Source of the DNA: an uncultured Faecalibacterium sp.
GTDB lineage: Bacteria; Bacillota; Clostridia; Oscillospirales; Ruminococcaceae
NCBI GenBank assembly: GCA_934539245.1
Contig: CAKTCK010000060.1
Span: 1-8,795 of the forward strand
DNA length: 8,795 nucleotides
Reading direction: 5' to 3'
The translations under genes and the position numbers were made by a program. The notes under the pieces were generated by a model, which saw nothing but the letters and a program-made list of their open reading frames with translations, was not told the origin of the DNA and searched no databases. Below, piece after piece: positions 1 through 5,845 of this stretch (positions are counted from its first letter, which is position 1; each line of letters begins with the position of its first letter).

Positions 1-1178
1 TGTGCTGGCCGGTCACCCAGTTTTTGCCGGATATGGCGCAGTACGGCCTGCTGATCTACATTTATGTGCTCATGAGCTGCCTGCGCACCCTGTGCACCCA
101 GTTCGTGCGCAGCCGCCAGTGGAATAAGCTTGTGGCGGTGGACGGCGTGCTGTGCACCGTGGCGACCATGGCGTTTTATGTGCTGTATCTGGTGGGCTTC
201 AAGTGGGGCGCCAACGGCTACCTGCTGGCCATCATCAGCGGCGACCTGACCAGCGTGCTGTTTTTGCTGTTCACCGGCAAGCTGTGGAACTATGTGGAGC
301 TGAAGGGCGTCAACAAAAAGCTGTGGCGGCAGATGCTCAACTTCTCGCTGCCCATGATCCCGGCGCAGATCAGCTTCTGGATCATCAATGCGTCCGACCT
401 GTTCTTTGTGCGCGAAATGTGCGAAGGGCTGGACGGCCGCACCGGCAACGCATGGAGCGGCCTGCTTTCCACCGGCTACTTCCTGCCCACCATCCTGACC
501 ACGCTGGGTCTGATCTTCTACGATGCGTGGCAGCTTTCCGCCGTCACCGAGGAGGAAGGGCGTGCGCGGTTCTTTACCCAGATCTTCCGCACCTATTCCA
601 GTGTGCTGTTCTGCTGTGCGGCGGGTATTATCTGGCTGTGCCGCCCGGTGATGCACGTCATGAAGTCCAACTATTACTACGCATGGCACTTTGTACCGTT
701 CCTTGTGCTGGCTTCCACCTGCAGCTGCTTCAACCAGTTCATGAATAGCGTCTACGTTGTGACCAAAAAGTCGCAGCGCAGCATGGTCACCATGATGGCG
801 GGTGCCATCAGCAACTGCATCATGAACTACTTTTTCATCAAGTGGTGGGGGCCTGTGGGCGCGACCTATGCGTCCTTCCTTGGCCTTGCGCTGGTGTTCA
901 CCCTGCGTGCGGTGGACGCCCGCCGCATGATCGGAATGCACGTCCACCCGGCGCGGGTGCTGGCAAATGCCGCCGTGCTGGTATTTGAGGCCTTTGTGCT
1001 GCTGGCAGAGCCGCCGCTGTACGGGCTGTGGACGGGGCTGATCACGCTGGCGGTCATCCTTTACAACTTTGCGGGCGTATGGGCCATGGCGCGGGTGCTG
1101 CTGCCCCGTCTGCTGGGCCGCCGGGGCAAGGTGCTGGTAGCCGCCGTGGACGGCTGGCTGAAGCCGAAAAAGGCGTAA
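1..1178 (+). CDS. Polysaccharide/oligosaccharide flippase (Wzx/MATE-like), 5' truncated
   Basis: This is a polytopic membrane protein that probably flips lipid-linked sugar intermediates across the cytoplasmic membrane for surface polysaccharide assembly. The frame is already open at base 3 (reading CWPVTQF before the first possible TTG at 24), so the gene starts upstream of the window and only about 391 codons are visible. The visible part has alternating hydrophobic helices and short basic loops, for example YGLLIYIYVLMSCL, the LLFTGKLWNYVELKG linker, and a later half with NQFMNSVYVVTKKS followed by a GPVGATYASFLGLALVF helix. That order is typical of the C-terminal two thirds of polysaccharide-synthesis flippases. 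It ends with a basic tail (LKPKKA). No glycosyltransferase neighbours are visible to confirm a polysaccharide locus. Recognition is by overall pattern; the substrate is unknown. Confidence 0.82.
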   Translation, partial: CWPVTQFLPDMAQYGLLIYIYVLMSCLRTLCTQFVRSRQWNKLVAVDGVLCTVATMAFYVLYLVGFKWGANGYLLAIISGDLTSVLFLLFTGKLWNYVELKGVNKKLWRQMLNFSLPMIPAQISFWIINASDLFFVREMCEGLDGRTGNAWSGLLSTGYFLPTILTTLGLIFYDAWQLSAVTEEEGRARFFTQIFRTYSSVLFCCAAGIIWLCRPVMHVMKSNYYYAWHFVPFLVLASTCSCFNQFMNSVYVVTKKSQRSMVTMMAGAISNCIMNYFFIKWWGPVGATYASFLGLALVFTLRAVDARRMIGMHVHPARVLANAAVLVFEAFVLLAEPPLYGLWTGLITLAVILYNFAGVWAMARVLLPRLLGRRGKVLVAAVDGWLKPKKA

Positions 1179-1197
1179 AAATAATTATTTTAATTTT

Positions 1198-1237
1198 GGG
1201 GTTCTGAAAAGCCTATGGCTTTTCAGAACCCCTTTTT
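1198..1237 (+). terminator. Strong intrinsic terminator after the flippase gene
   Basis: A perfect 16-bp stem (left arm 1198-1213, right arm 1217-1232) with a 3-base TAT loop is followed directly by five T residues (1233-1237). The stem core is GGGGTTCTGAAAAGCC. It lies 20 nt after the flippase stop. A weaker second hairpin, AACTT-GCTC-AAGTT with a six-T run, lies at 1263-1280 and may be a backup. Together they isolate the next unit from upstream transcription. Confidence 0.93.
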
Positions 1238-1291
1238 ATGGAATGTTTTTTACAATTTATGGAACTTGCTCAAGTTTTTTCCTTCTGCCGG

Positions 1292-1320
1292 TTGACGGTA
1301 TCCCCCGGAATCCGTATACT
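1292..1320 (+). promoter_or_regulatory. Sigma-70-type promoter of the DUF1538-PII unit
   Basis: TTGACG (1292-1297) and TATACT (1315-1320) are each one base from the consensus hexamers and are separated by exactly 17 bp. Transcription would start near 1326-1328. It sits just after the upstream terminator and just before an operator-like palindrome. Read from sequence only; no mapped start. Confidence 0.82.
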
Positions 1321-1331
1321 ATAAATATATC

Positions 1332-1349
1332 TTGTACAAAAGTGTACAA
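1332..1349. promoter_or_regulatory. Operator-like perfect inverted repeat TTGTACA-N4-TGTACAA
   Basis: Two perfect 7-base arms (1332-1338 and 1343-1349) flank AAAG. Each arm contains the palindrome TGTACA, and the two copies are 10 bp apart, one helical turn, so they would face the same side of the DNA. The site begins about 5 bp after the predicted transcription start, a position where a bound dimeric repressor would block initiation or clearance. No regulator gene is present in the window, and I cannot assign the site to a known regulator family. Confidence 0.68.
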
Positions 1350-1363
1350 ACAGGATACAGACG

Positions 1364-1373
1364 AAAGGCGGTG
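1364..1373 (+). promoter_or_regulatory. Near-consensus Shine-Dalgarno that complicates the DUF1538 start
   Basis: AAAGGCGGTG differs from AAAGGAGGTG at one base. Counted from AAAGGCGG, it is 5 nt before an in-frame ATC (1377) and 8 nt before an in-frame ATT (1380), but it overlaps the only nearby standard start, GTG at 1371. It therefore suggests either a rare ATT/ATC start or a poorly spaced GTG start. Confidence 0.45.
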
Positions 1374-2921
1374 GACATCATTCTCAGACGATCGCTCCCC
1401 AAGCTGCGGGAAAAGCTTTTGGAGGCGCTGCAGGCGGTGCTGCCCATTGTGGCCATTGTGCTGGTGCTCTGCTTTACGGTAGCACCGGTGTCGCCCAGCA
1501 TCCTGCTGTGCTTTTTGCTGGGCGCTGCCATGATCGTGGTGGGCATCATGTTCTTTACTCTGGGTGCAGAGATGAGCATGACCCCCATGGGCGAGCGGGT
1601 GGGTGCAGTCATCACCCGCAGCCGCAAGCTGCCCCTCATCCTCGTGCTCGGCTTTTTGCTGGGCTTCCTTATCACGATCTCCGAGCCGGACTTACAGGTG
1701 CTGGCAGATCAGGTGCCCTCCATCCCCAGCGGTACGCTCATCCTCTCGGTGGCGGCGGGCGTGGGCCTGTTTCTGGTCTTTGCCTTTCTGCGTATGCTCA
1801 TCGGCGTTGCGCTGCCAAAGCTGCTGGTGCTGTTCTACGGCATTATCTTTGTGCTGGCAGCCTTTGTGCCCAAGGAGTTCCTCGCTGTGGCGTTTGACTC
1901 CGGCGGCGTGACCACCGGCCCCATGACTGTGCCCTTTATCATGGCGCTGGGCGTGGGCGTTTCTGCAATCCGAAGCGACCGCCATGCGGCAGACGACAGC
2001 TTTGGTCTGGTGGCCATGTGTTCCATCGGCCCTATTCTGGCAGTGCTGACGCTGGGCATCGCGTTCCGCGCAGCGGACAGCACCTATATCCCGCCTGTTC
2101 TGCCGGAGGTGGCAGACTCGGTGGAGCTGTGGCAGCTGTTCCGGGAGGGTCTGCCCACCTATCTGGCCGAGATCGCCCGCTCGCTGCTGCCCATTGTGCT
2201 GATGTTCGGAGCATTTCAGCTCATCGCCCTTCGGCTGGACCGCCGCACACTGGGGCGCATCGGCGTGGGCCTTGTGTATACCTATATCGGCCTTGTACTC
2301 TTTCTGACCGGCGCAAACGTGGGCTTTATGCCCGCCGGTAACTATCTGGGTCAGGTGCTGACAGGCGGCGGGATGCGCTGGGTGATCATTCCCATCGGGA
2401 TGCTTATCGGTTACTTCATCGTCAAGGCCGAGCCTGCGGTCTATGTGCTGAACAAGCAGGTGGAAGAGGTGACCGACGGTGCCATCTCGGCGCAGGCCAT
2501 GGGTCTGGCGCTTTCCGCAGGCGTGTCCATCTCGGTGGGTCTTGCCATGGTGCGGGTGCTGACCGGCATCTCCATCCTGTGGTTCCTTGTGCCGGGCTAT
2601 GTGTTCGCCATCAGCATCTCCTTTGTGGTGCCCAAGCTGTTTACCGCCATCGCGTTTGACGCGGGCGGTGTGGCCTCCGGCCCCATGACCGCTACCTTCC
2701 TGCTGCCGCTGGCGCAGGGTGCCTGCGTGGCGGTGGGCGGCAATATCGTCACCGATGCTTTCGGCGTGGTGGCGATGGTCGCCATGACTCCGCTCATCAC
2801 CGTGCAGATGATGGGTCTGGTGGCGCAGCTGCGCACCCGCAAGGCACGGACGGCGCAGCCCGCTGCGGTGCTTGCCACCGTGTTTGCGGATCTGCCGGAT
2901 GACGCCATTATCGAGCTGTAA
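1371..2921 (+). CDS. DUF1538 family membrane protein with two tandem DUF1538 repeats (putative transporter)
   Basis: This polytopic inner-membrane protein has about 516 residues from GTG 1371. Two homologous halves lie roughly at residues 15-220 and 264-472. Matching motifs are LPIV (24-27 and 273-276), GAxxxxxPxG (about 65-74 and 314-323), EPxxxVLxxQV (105-115 and 354-364), and AFDxGGVxxGPMT with DxFGxVAM downstream (from about 174 and 428). Spacing between the copies is constant at about 249-254 residues. The conserved acidic and glycine residues inside membrane segments fit an ion-coupled carrier. From memory, DUF1538 proteins (UmpA/UmpB) have been reported as a Na+/H+ antiporter in a halophile; extending that here is inference. 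The PII-like gene follows 12 nt downstream in the same transcript. The upstream TTG at 1332 is unlikely to be the start because it lies about 5 nt from the predicted transcription start, inside the operator, with no Shine-Dalgarno. The 29-residue C-terminal tail is cytosolic-looking and ends in an acidic patch. Confidence 0.88.
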   Translation: MDIILRRSLPKLREKLLEALQAVLPIVAIVLVLCFTVAPVSPSILLCFLLGAAMIVVGIMFFTLGAEMSMTPMGERVGAVITRSRKLPLILVLGFLLGFLITISEPDLQVLADQVPSIPSGTLILSVAAGVGLFLVFAFLRMLIGVALPKLLVLFYGIIFVLAAFVPKEFLAVAFDSGGVTTGPMTVPFIMALGVGVSAIRSDRHAADDSFGLVAMCSIGPILAVLTLGIAFRAADSTYIPPVLPEVADSVELWQLFREGLPTYLAEIARSLLPIVLMFGAFQLIALRLDRRTLGRIGVGLVYTYIGLVLFLTGANVGFMPAGNYLGQVLTGGGMRWVIIPIGMLIGYFIVKAEPAVYVLNKQVEEVTDGAISAQAMGLALSAGVSISVGLAMVRVLTGISILWFLVPGYVFAISISFVVPKLFTAIAFDAGGVASGPMTATFLLPLAQGACVAVGGNIVTDAFGVVAMVAMTPLITVQMMGLVAQLRTRKARTAQPAAVLATVFADLPDDAIIEL

Positions 2922-2933
2922 AGGAGGCAGAAC

Positions 2934-3632
2934 GTGAGCAGTTTGTTTTTGATGATCACCATCACCGACCGCCGCTCTACCGATGGCTTTTTGCAGCTGT
3001 ACAAAAGCCACGGCGTAACGGTAAGTATGCGCACCGTGGGCTCCGGCACGGCGGTGCAGGAGACCCTTTCCACCCTTGGGCTGGAAAAGACCGAAAAAGC
3101 GGTGCTGCTGGCTGTGGTAACGGCAGAAAGCTGGCAGAAGATCCAGAAGGATCTGCGCCGCAAAATGCAGATCGATGTGCCGGGCACCGGTATTGCGTTC
3201 ATTGTGCCGCTGAGCAGCATCGGCGGCAAACGGGCGCTGATGTTCCTCACCGAGCACCAGCCCCTTACATGGAAGGAGGAGAGCACCTTGAAGGATACCC
3301 GCTACGAACTGCTGCTGGTGGTGGCAAATCAGGGCTACACCGGCTCCATTATGGACGCTGCCCGCATCGCCGGTGCAGGCGGCGGCACGGTGATCCACGC
3401 AAAGGGCACCGGCATGGAGGGTGCAGCCGCCTTTCTGGGCGTGGAGCTGGTGAACGAAAAGGAGCTGGTGCTCATCGTCAGCCGCACCAGCCAGAAGAAC
3501 ACCATCATGAAGGCCATTATGGAGGGGGCAAACCCCAAGGCGGGCGCCATCGTGTTCTCGCTGCCGGTGACCGATACCGCCGGTCTGCGGCTGATGGAAG
3601 AGGACGAGGCCCAGCCGGAAGCTGCCCTTTGA
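2934..3632 (+). CDS. Tandem PII-like regulator (P-II family), partner of the DUF1538 protein
   Basis: This 232-residue soluble protein contains two ferredoxin-like PII modules, at about residues 3-105 and 122-215. The second is clearer: its GAGGGTVIHAKGTG stretch (147-160) closely resembles the beta2 region of GlnB/GlnK (GRGGGTVIHARGTG). The first module keeps the fold pattern but has lost the glycine-rich run (GVTVSMRTVGSGTA). In both copies the segment where the roughly 20-residue T-loop should be is short and has no tyrosine, so GlnD-type uridylylation at Tyr51 is not expected. The start is GTG 2934, with AAGGAGG (2921-2927) six nt upstream and overlapping the DUF1538 stop. PII proteins bind nucleotides or other small molecules and gate adjacent transporters. 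By analogy this one probably gates DUF1538; the ligand is unknown. Classical nitrogen control is not supported, as no glutamine synthetase or amt gene is in view. Confidence 0.88.
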   Translation: MSSLFLMITITDRRSTDGFLQLYKSHGVTVSMRTVGSGTAVQETLSTLGLEKTEKAVLLAVVTAESWQKIQKDLRRKMQIDVPGTGIAFIVPLSSIGGKRALMFLTEHQPLTWKEESTLKDTRYELLLVVANQGYTGSIMDAARIAGAGGGTVIHAKGTGMEGAAAFLGVELVNEKELVLIVSRTSQKNTIMKAIMEGANPKAGAIVFSLPVTDTAGLRLMEEDEAQPEAAL

Positions 3633-3652
3633 CCCCTTAAAAATTGATCCCG

Positions 3653-3696
3653 ATATCCGCATTTATCGCCGAAGGCTTGATAAATGCGGATATTTT
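3653..3696 (+). terminator. Intrinsic terminator after the PII-like gene
   Basis: A perfect 15-bp stem pairs ATATCCGCATTTATC (3653-3667) with 3679-3693. The loop contains a small GCC-GAA-GGC mini-stem. A T run (3693-3696) follows. It ends the DUF1538-PII transcript 20 nt after the stop codon. Confidence 0.87.
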
Positions 3697-3705
3697 CGTT
3701 ATCAT
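3677..3705 (+). promoter_or_regulatory. Probable promoter of the YitT gene, overlapping the terminator
   Basis: TTGATA (3677-3682) and TATCAT (3700-3705), each one mismatch from consensus, are separated by 17 bp. The -35 hexamer lies in the 3' arm of the preceding terminator hairpin. The predicted start near 3712 leaves a leader of roughly 30 nt before the YitT start. Confidence 0.55.
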
Positions 3706-3730
3706 AGTAGAAGATACTTCAACTATAAAC

Positions 3731-3736
3731 AAAGGA
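3731..3736 (+). promoter_or_regulatory. Shine-Dalgarno deciding the YitT start
   Basis: AAAGGA lies 8 nt before ATG 3745 but only 2 nt before the in-frame ATG at 3739. The downstream ATG is therefore the better start; the protein differs only by MK at the N-terminus. Confidence 0.6.
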
Positions 3737-3744
3737 AGATGAAG

Positions 3745-4623
3745 ATGACGCAATTAACACACAAGCAACAGCAGCTCTTCAACGCACTGTCCATCGTGGT
3801 GGGCAATGCGATGTATGCGCTGACTGTGGTATTATTTCTGATGCCTTCCGGCCTCATCACCGGCGGCGCCACCGGTATCGCACTGGCTTTCAACAAGGTC
3901 ACCGGACTGCCGGTGTCCGCAGTGCTGTTCGTGGTCAACGTGGTCATGCTGCTGCTGGGCTGGTGGGTGCTGGGAAGCCGCTTTGCCCTGAATACTATGG
4001 CAAGCACGGTGCTCAGTCCCTTTTTTATGGCGCTGTGGGAGCGGCTGCTGGGCAATCTTGTACTGACCGATGATCTGGTGCTGAACACTGTATTCGCGGG
4101 CTTTGGCATCGGCATCTCGCTGGGCATCACGATCCGCGCCGGTGCTTCCACCGGCGGCATGGATATCCCCCCGCTGGTGCTGAACAAGTGGTTCCACCTG
4201 CCGGTGTCCAGCACCATGATGACTTTCGACTTTATCATTCTGGCGGCGCAGGCGGCGTTCAGCCCGGTGCGGCAGTCCCTGTACGGCGTGGTGATGGCCA
4301 TTATCTACACGGTCGTGCTGGACAAGGTGCTCATGCTGGGCACCACCCGTACCGAGGTGAAGATCATCAGCGCCAAGTCCGACGAGATCTGCGCGGCTAT
4401 TTTTGCGCAGCTGGACCGCGGTGTGACCATCCTGCACGGCGAGGGCGGCTACCTGCGGGAGCCGGAGTCGGTGCTGCTGAGCGTGGTCTCCAACCGGCAG
4501 CTGCCAAGGCTGGAAAAGCTGGCACACGCCATCGACCCCACCTGTTTTATGATCGTGAGCCACGTTACCGAGGTGAGCGGGCGCGGCTTCTCGCTGGAAA
4601 AGGACTATCAGGCAGAGGAGTGA
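3745..4623 (+). CDS. YitT family membrane protein (DUF161 + DUF2179)
   Basis: This 292-residue protein has an N-terminal membrane domain of about five or six helices (residues about 12-200) and a soluble C-terminal domain (about 205-280). The membrane part carries the family hallmarks GLITGGATGIALAF (37-50) and GASTGGMD (133-140), the repeated glycine-rich TGG signatures of DUF161. The C-terminal part, starting at VKIISAKSDEICAAIF and continuing through HGEGGY and VVSNRQLPRLEKL, matches the DUF2179 layout, a small alternating alpha/beta domain. YitT proteins are widespread in Firmicutes, often in several copies, and their molecular function is not established; a transport or sensing role is inferred from architecture. 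Length is normal for the family. It appears to be monocistronic, with its own promoter. A repeat element begins two bases after its stop codon. Confidence 0.92.
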   Translation: MTQLTHKQQQLFNALSIVVGNAMYALTVVLFLMPSGLITGGATGIALAFNKVTGLPVSAVLFVVNVVMLLLGWWVLGSRFALNTMASTVLSPFFMALWERLLGNLVLTDDLVLNTVFAGFGIGISLGITIRAGASTGGMDIPPLVLNKWFHLPVSSTMMTFDFIILAAQAAFSPVRQSLYGVVMAIIYTVVLDKVLMLGTTRTEVKIISAKSDEICAAIFAQLDRGVTILHGEGGYLREPESVLLSVVSNRQLPRLEKLAHAIDPTCFMIVSHVTEVSGRGFSLEKDYQAEE

Positions 4624-4625
4624 GC

Positions 4626-4806
4626 GAACCCTCTCAGGCGCTCCCGCGCCAGCTCTCCCGAAGGGAGAGCCAAGCCGTAAAGTTCAGCGCTAAAGCATTA
4701 AGTACAACGAGAAAGCTCCCGGCAGTGCTCTTGCCTCTCCCTTTGGGAGAGGTGGCATCGCGCAGCGATGACGGAGAGGGCGCAGGGCGATTGCCTGAGA
4801 GGGTTC
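4626..4806 (+). repeat. MITE-like hairpin-rich repeat element, copy A (181 bp)
   Basis: Perfect 14-bp terminal inverted repeats bound the element: GAACCCTCTCAGGC at 4626-4639 and its complement at 4793-4806. Inside are four clean hairpins: GGCGC/GCGCC (4637-4650), an 8-bp GCTCTCCC stem with GAA loop (4652-4670), an 8-bp CCTCTCCC stem with TTT loop (4734-4752), and a 6-bp CATCGC stem with GCA loop (4756-4770). The last two are followed by GACGGAGAGGG (4770-4780), which looks like a second, internal terminus, so the 4781-4806 segment may be an extra arm from a nested or recombined copy. No ORF or transposase is present. A related copy in inverse orientation lies at 6630-6739. It fills most of the 306-base gap between the YitT and DUF1858 genes. 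Confidence 0.8.
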
Positions 4807-4843
4807 TGAAGCCTTTGGCGGTGGACAGATTTCCCCAAGGCTC

Positions 4844-4873
4844 TTGCAAAACTGCCCCGGTTTGGGGTATAGT
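4844..4873 (+). promoter_or_regulatory. Candidate promoter for the DUF1858-trmK-nif3 unit
   Basis: TTGCAA (4844-4849) and TATAGT (4868-4873) are 18 bp apart. An imperfect inverted repeat (GTATAGTATA at 4867-4876 against TATACTGTAT at 4891-4900, eight of ten positions paired) overlaps the -10 and the start region and might be a protein site. A CCCC/GGGG mini-hairpin sits between the hexamers. Confidence 0.5.
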
Positions 4874-4929
4874 ATAGAGGAACAGTAGGTTATACTGTAT
4901 CTCACCCAAAACAGAAAGGAAAAGCTATC

Positions 4930-5184
4930 ATGTTTGATATTTTCAATATGCTCAAAAAAGAGGCACACACCGCACCCAAGCAGGTGACCCGCGATACCAT
5001 CATCGGCGATATTCTGGATATGGACCAGACCACCGCACCCTACTTTATGGAAATCGGGATGCACTGTCTGGGCTGCCCGGCTTCCCGCGGGGAGACCATC
5101 GAGGAAGCCTGCGAAGTGCACGGCGTGAACTGCGACGAGCTGCTGGAGAAGCTGAACACCCATCTGGCAGCCAAGAAGGCCTGA
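4930..5184 (+). CDS. DUF1858 domain small CxxC protein
   Basis: This 84-residue protein matches the DUF1858 family, seen alone or fused to redox enzymes. The core runs from TRDTIIGDILDMD through APYFMEIGMHCLGCPAS to ETIEEACEVHGVNCDELLEKLN (about residues 20-76). The Cys46-x-x-Cys49 pair in the HCLGC motif is the family hallmark and could be a redox or metal site; Cys61 and Cys68 are additional. No signal peptide is present, so it is cytosolic. AAAGGA (4915-4920) lies 9 nt upstream of ATG 4930. Its TGA stop is immediately followed by the GTG start of the methyltransferase gene with no spacer, so translation is probably coupled. The exact biochemical role of single-domain DUF1858 proteins is unknown to me. 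Confidence 0.88.
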   Translation: MFDIFNMLKKEAHTAPKQVTRDTIIGDILDMDQTTAPYFMEIGMHCLGCPASRGETIEEACEVHGVNCDELLEKLNTHLAAKKA

Positions 5185-5844
5185 GTGCTGCCCACACTGG
5201 ATGCGCGTCTGACCGCAGCGGCAGAGCTGGTGCGCCCGGGACAGCCGGTGGCAGACATCGGCTGCGACCACGGCAAGCTGACGGCGGTGCTGGCGGCTTC
5301 GGGCAGGTATCCGAAGGTCATCGGGGCAGACCTGCGCCCCGGTCCGCTGGCAAAGGCAAAACAGACGCTGGAAAATGCAGGTTGTCTGGACCGCGCTGAG
5401 CTTCGGCTCGGCGACGGTCTTTCTGTGTTGTCTGCCGGGGAGGTGGGCAGCATCGTGCTGGCGGGCGTGTCGGCGCAGACCACTTGGGAGATCATCGAAA
5501 AAGCGCCGTGGGTGTCCGCTGTGGGCGGGCCGCGCCTTGTCATGGTGCCCGCCACCCGCCACAGCGAGCTGCGCCGCTGGCTGTGGCAGCACGGCTTTGC
5601 CCTTGTGGCCGACCACCCGGTGCAGGCCGCAGGCCGCTGGTATGCGGTGATGGCGGCAGAGTACACCGGCGAGGTGACCGAGCCCACCTTTACCCAGTGT
5701 CTGCTGGGGGATACCGGCCGCTGGCCGGAGGGCGCGGGCTACGCCGCGTGGCAGCGGGCAAAGCTGCCCCGGATGCGGCTGGGCGTGCCGGACGGCAGTC
5801 CGCTTGCCGCAGAGATGGATGCCATTCTGAAAGAGGGAAACTGA
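5185..5844 (+). CDS. trmK: TrmK-like tRNA (adenine-N1)-methyltransferase, with divergent active-site motif
   Basis: This 219-residue class I SAM-dependent methyltransferase is the probable TrmK, which makes m1A at position 22 of some tRNAs. The SAM-binding motif I is VADIGCDHGKL (22-32), with an acidic residue at the end of beta2 (VIGADLRPG). Later, ELRRWLWQHGFAL (128-140) and GRWYAVMAAEY match the conserved C-terminal part of the family. The order trmK then Nif3 is the same as yqfN-yqfO in Bacillus, which strongly supports the identity. Oddly, the position where I expect the family's AGMGG reads AGVSAQ (93-98), and the usual QP after beta5 reads VPAT (121-124), so catalysis or specificity may differ. 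The GTG start directly abuts the DUF1858 stop, with an AAGAAGG Shine-Dalgarno at about 5173-5179. It ends 1 nt before the next ATG. Confidence 0.85.
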   Translation: MLPTLDARLTAAAELVRPGQPVADIGCDHGKLTAVLAASGRYPKVIGADLRPGPLAKAKQTLENAGCLDRAELRLGDGLSVLSAGEVGSIVLAGVSAQTTWEIIEKAPWVSAVGGPRLVMVPATRHSELRRWLWQHGFALVADHPVQAAGRWYAVMAAEYTGEVTEPTFTQCLLGDTGRWPEGAGYAAWQRAKLPRMRLGVPDGSPLAAEMDAILKEGN

Positions 5845-5845
5845 A

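Noticed and set aside
1243..1482. Small + strand open frame (79 codons) over the DUF1538 promoter
   Set aside because: It runs through the promoter and operator and into DUF1538 in another frame, with no Shine-Dalgarno; treated as chance.
2934..3632. Classical GlnB/GlnK nitrogen regulator
   Set aside because: Two fused modules, shortened T-loops, no modifiable tyrosine, and a DUF1538 rather than an ammonium transporter partner.
1692..3662. Very long antisense open frame (656 codons) opposite DUF1538 and the PII gene
   Set aside because: It is H/Q/G-rich with no recognisable domain, spans two well-supported genes and a terminator, and is the usual stop-free shadow of GC-rich coding DNA.
4626..4806. 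CRISPR array or tandem repeat because of several similar hairpins
   Set aside because: The hairpins differ in sequence, there are no regular spacers and no cas genes; terminal inverted repeats fit a MITE-like element better.
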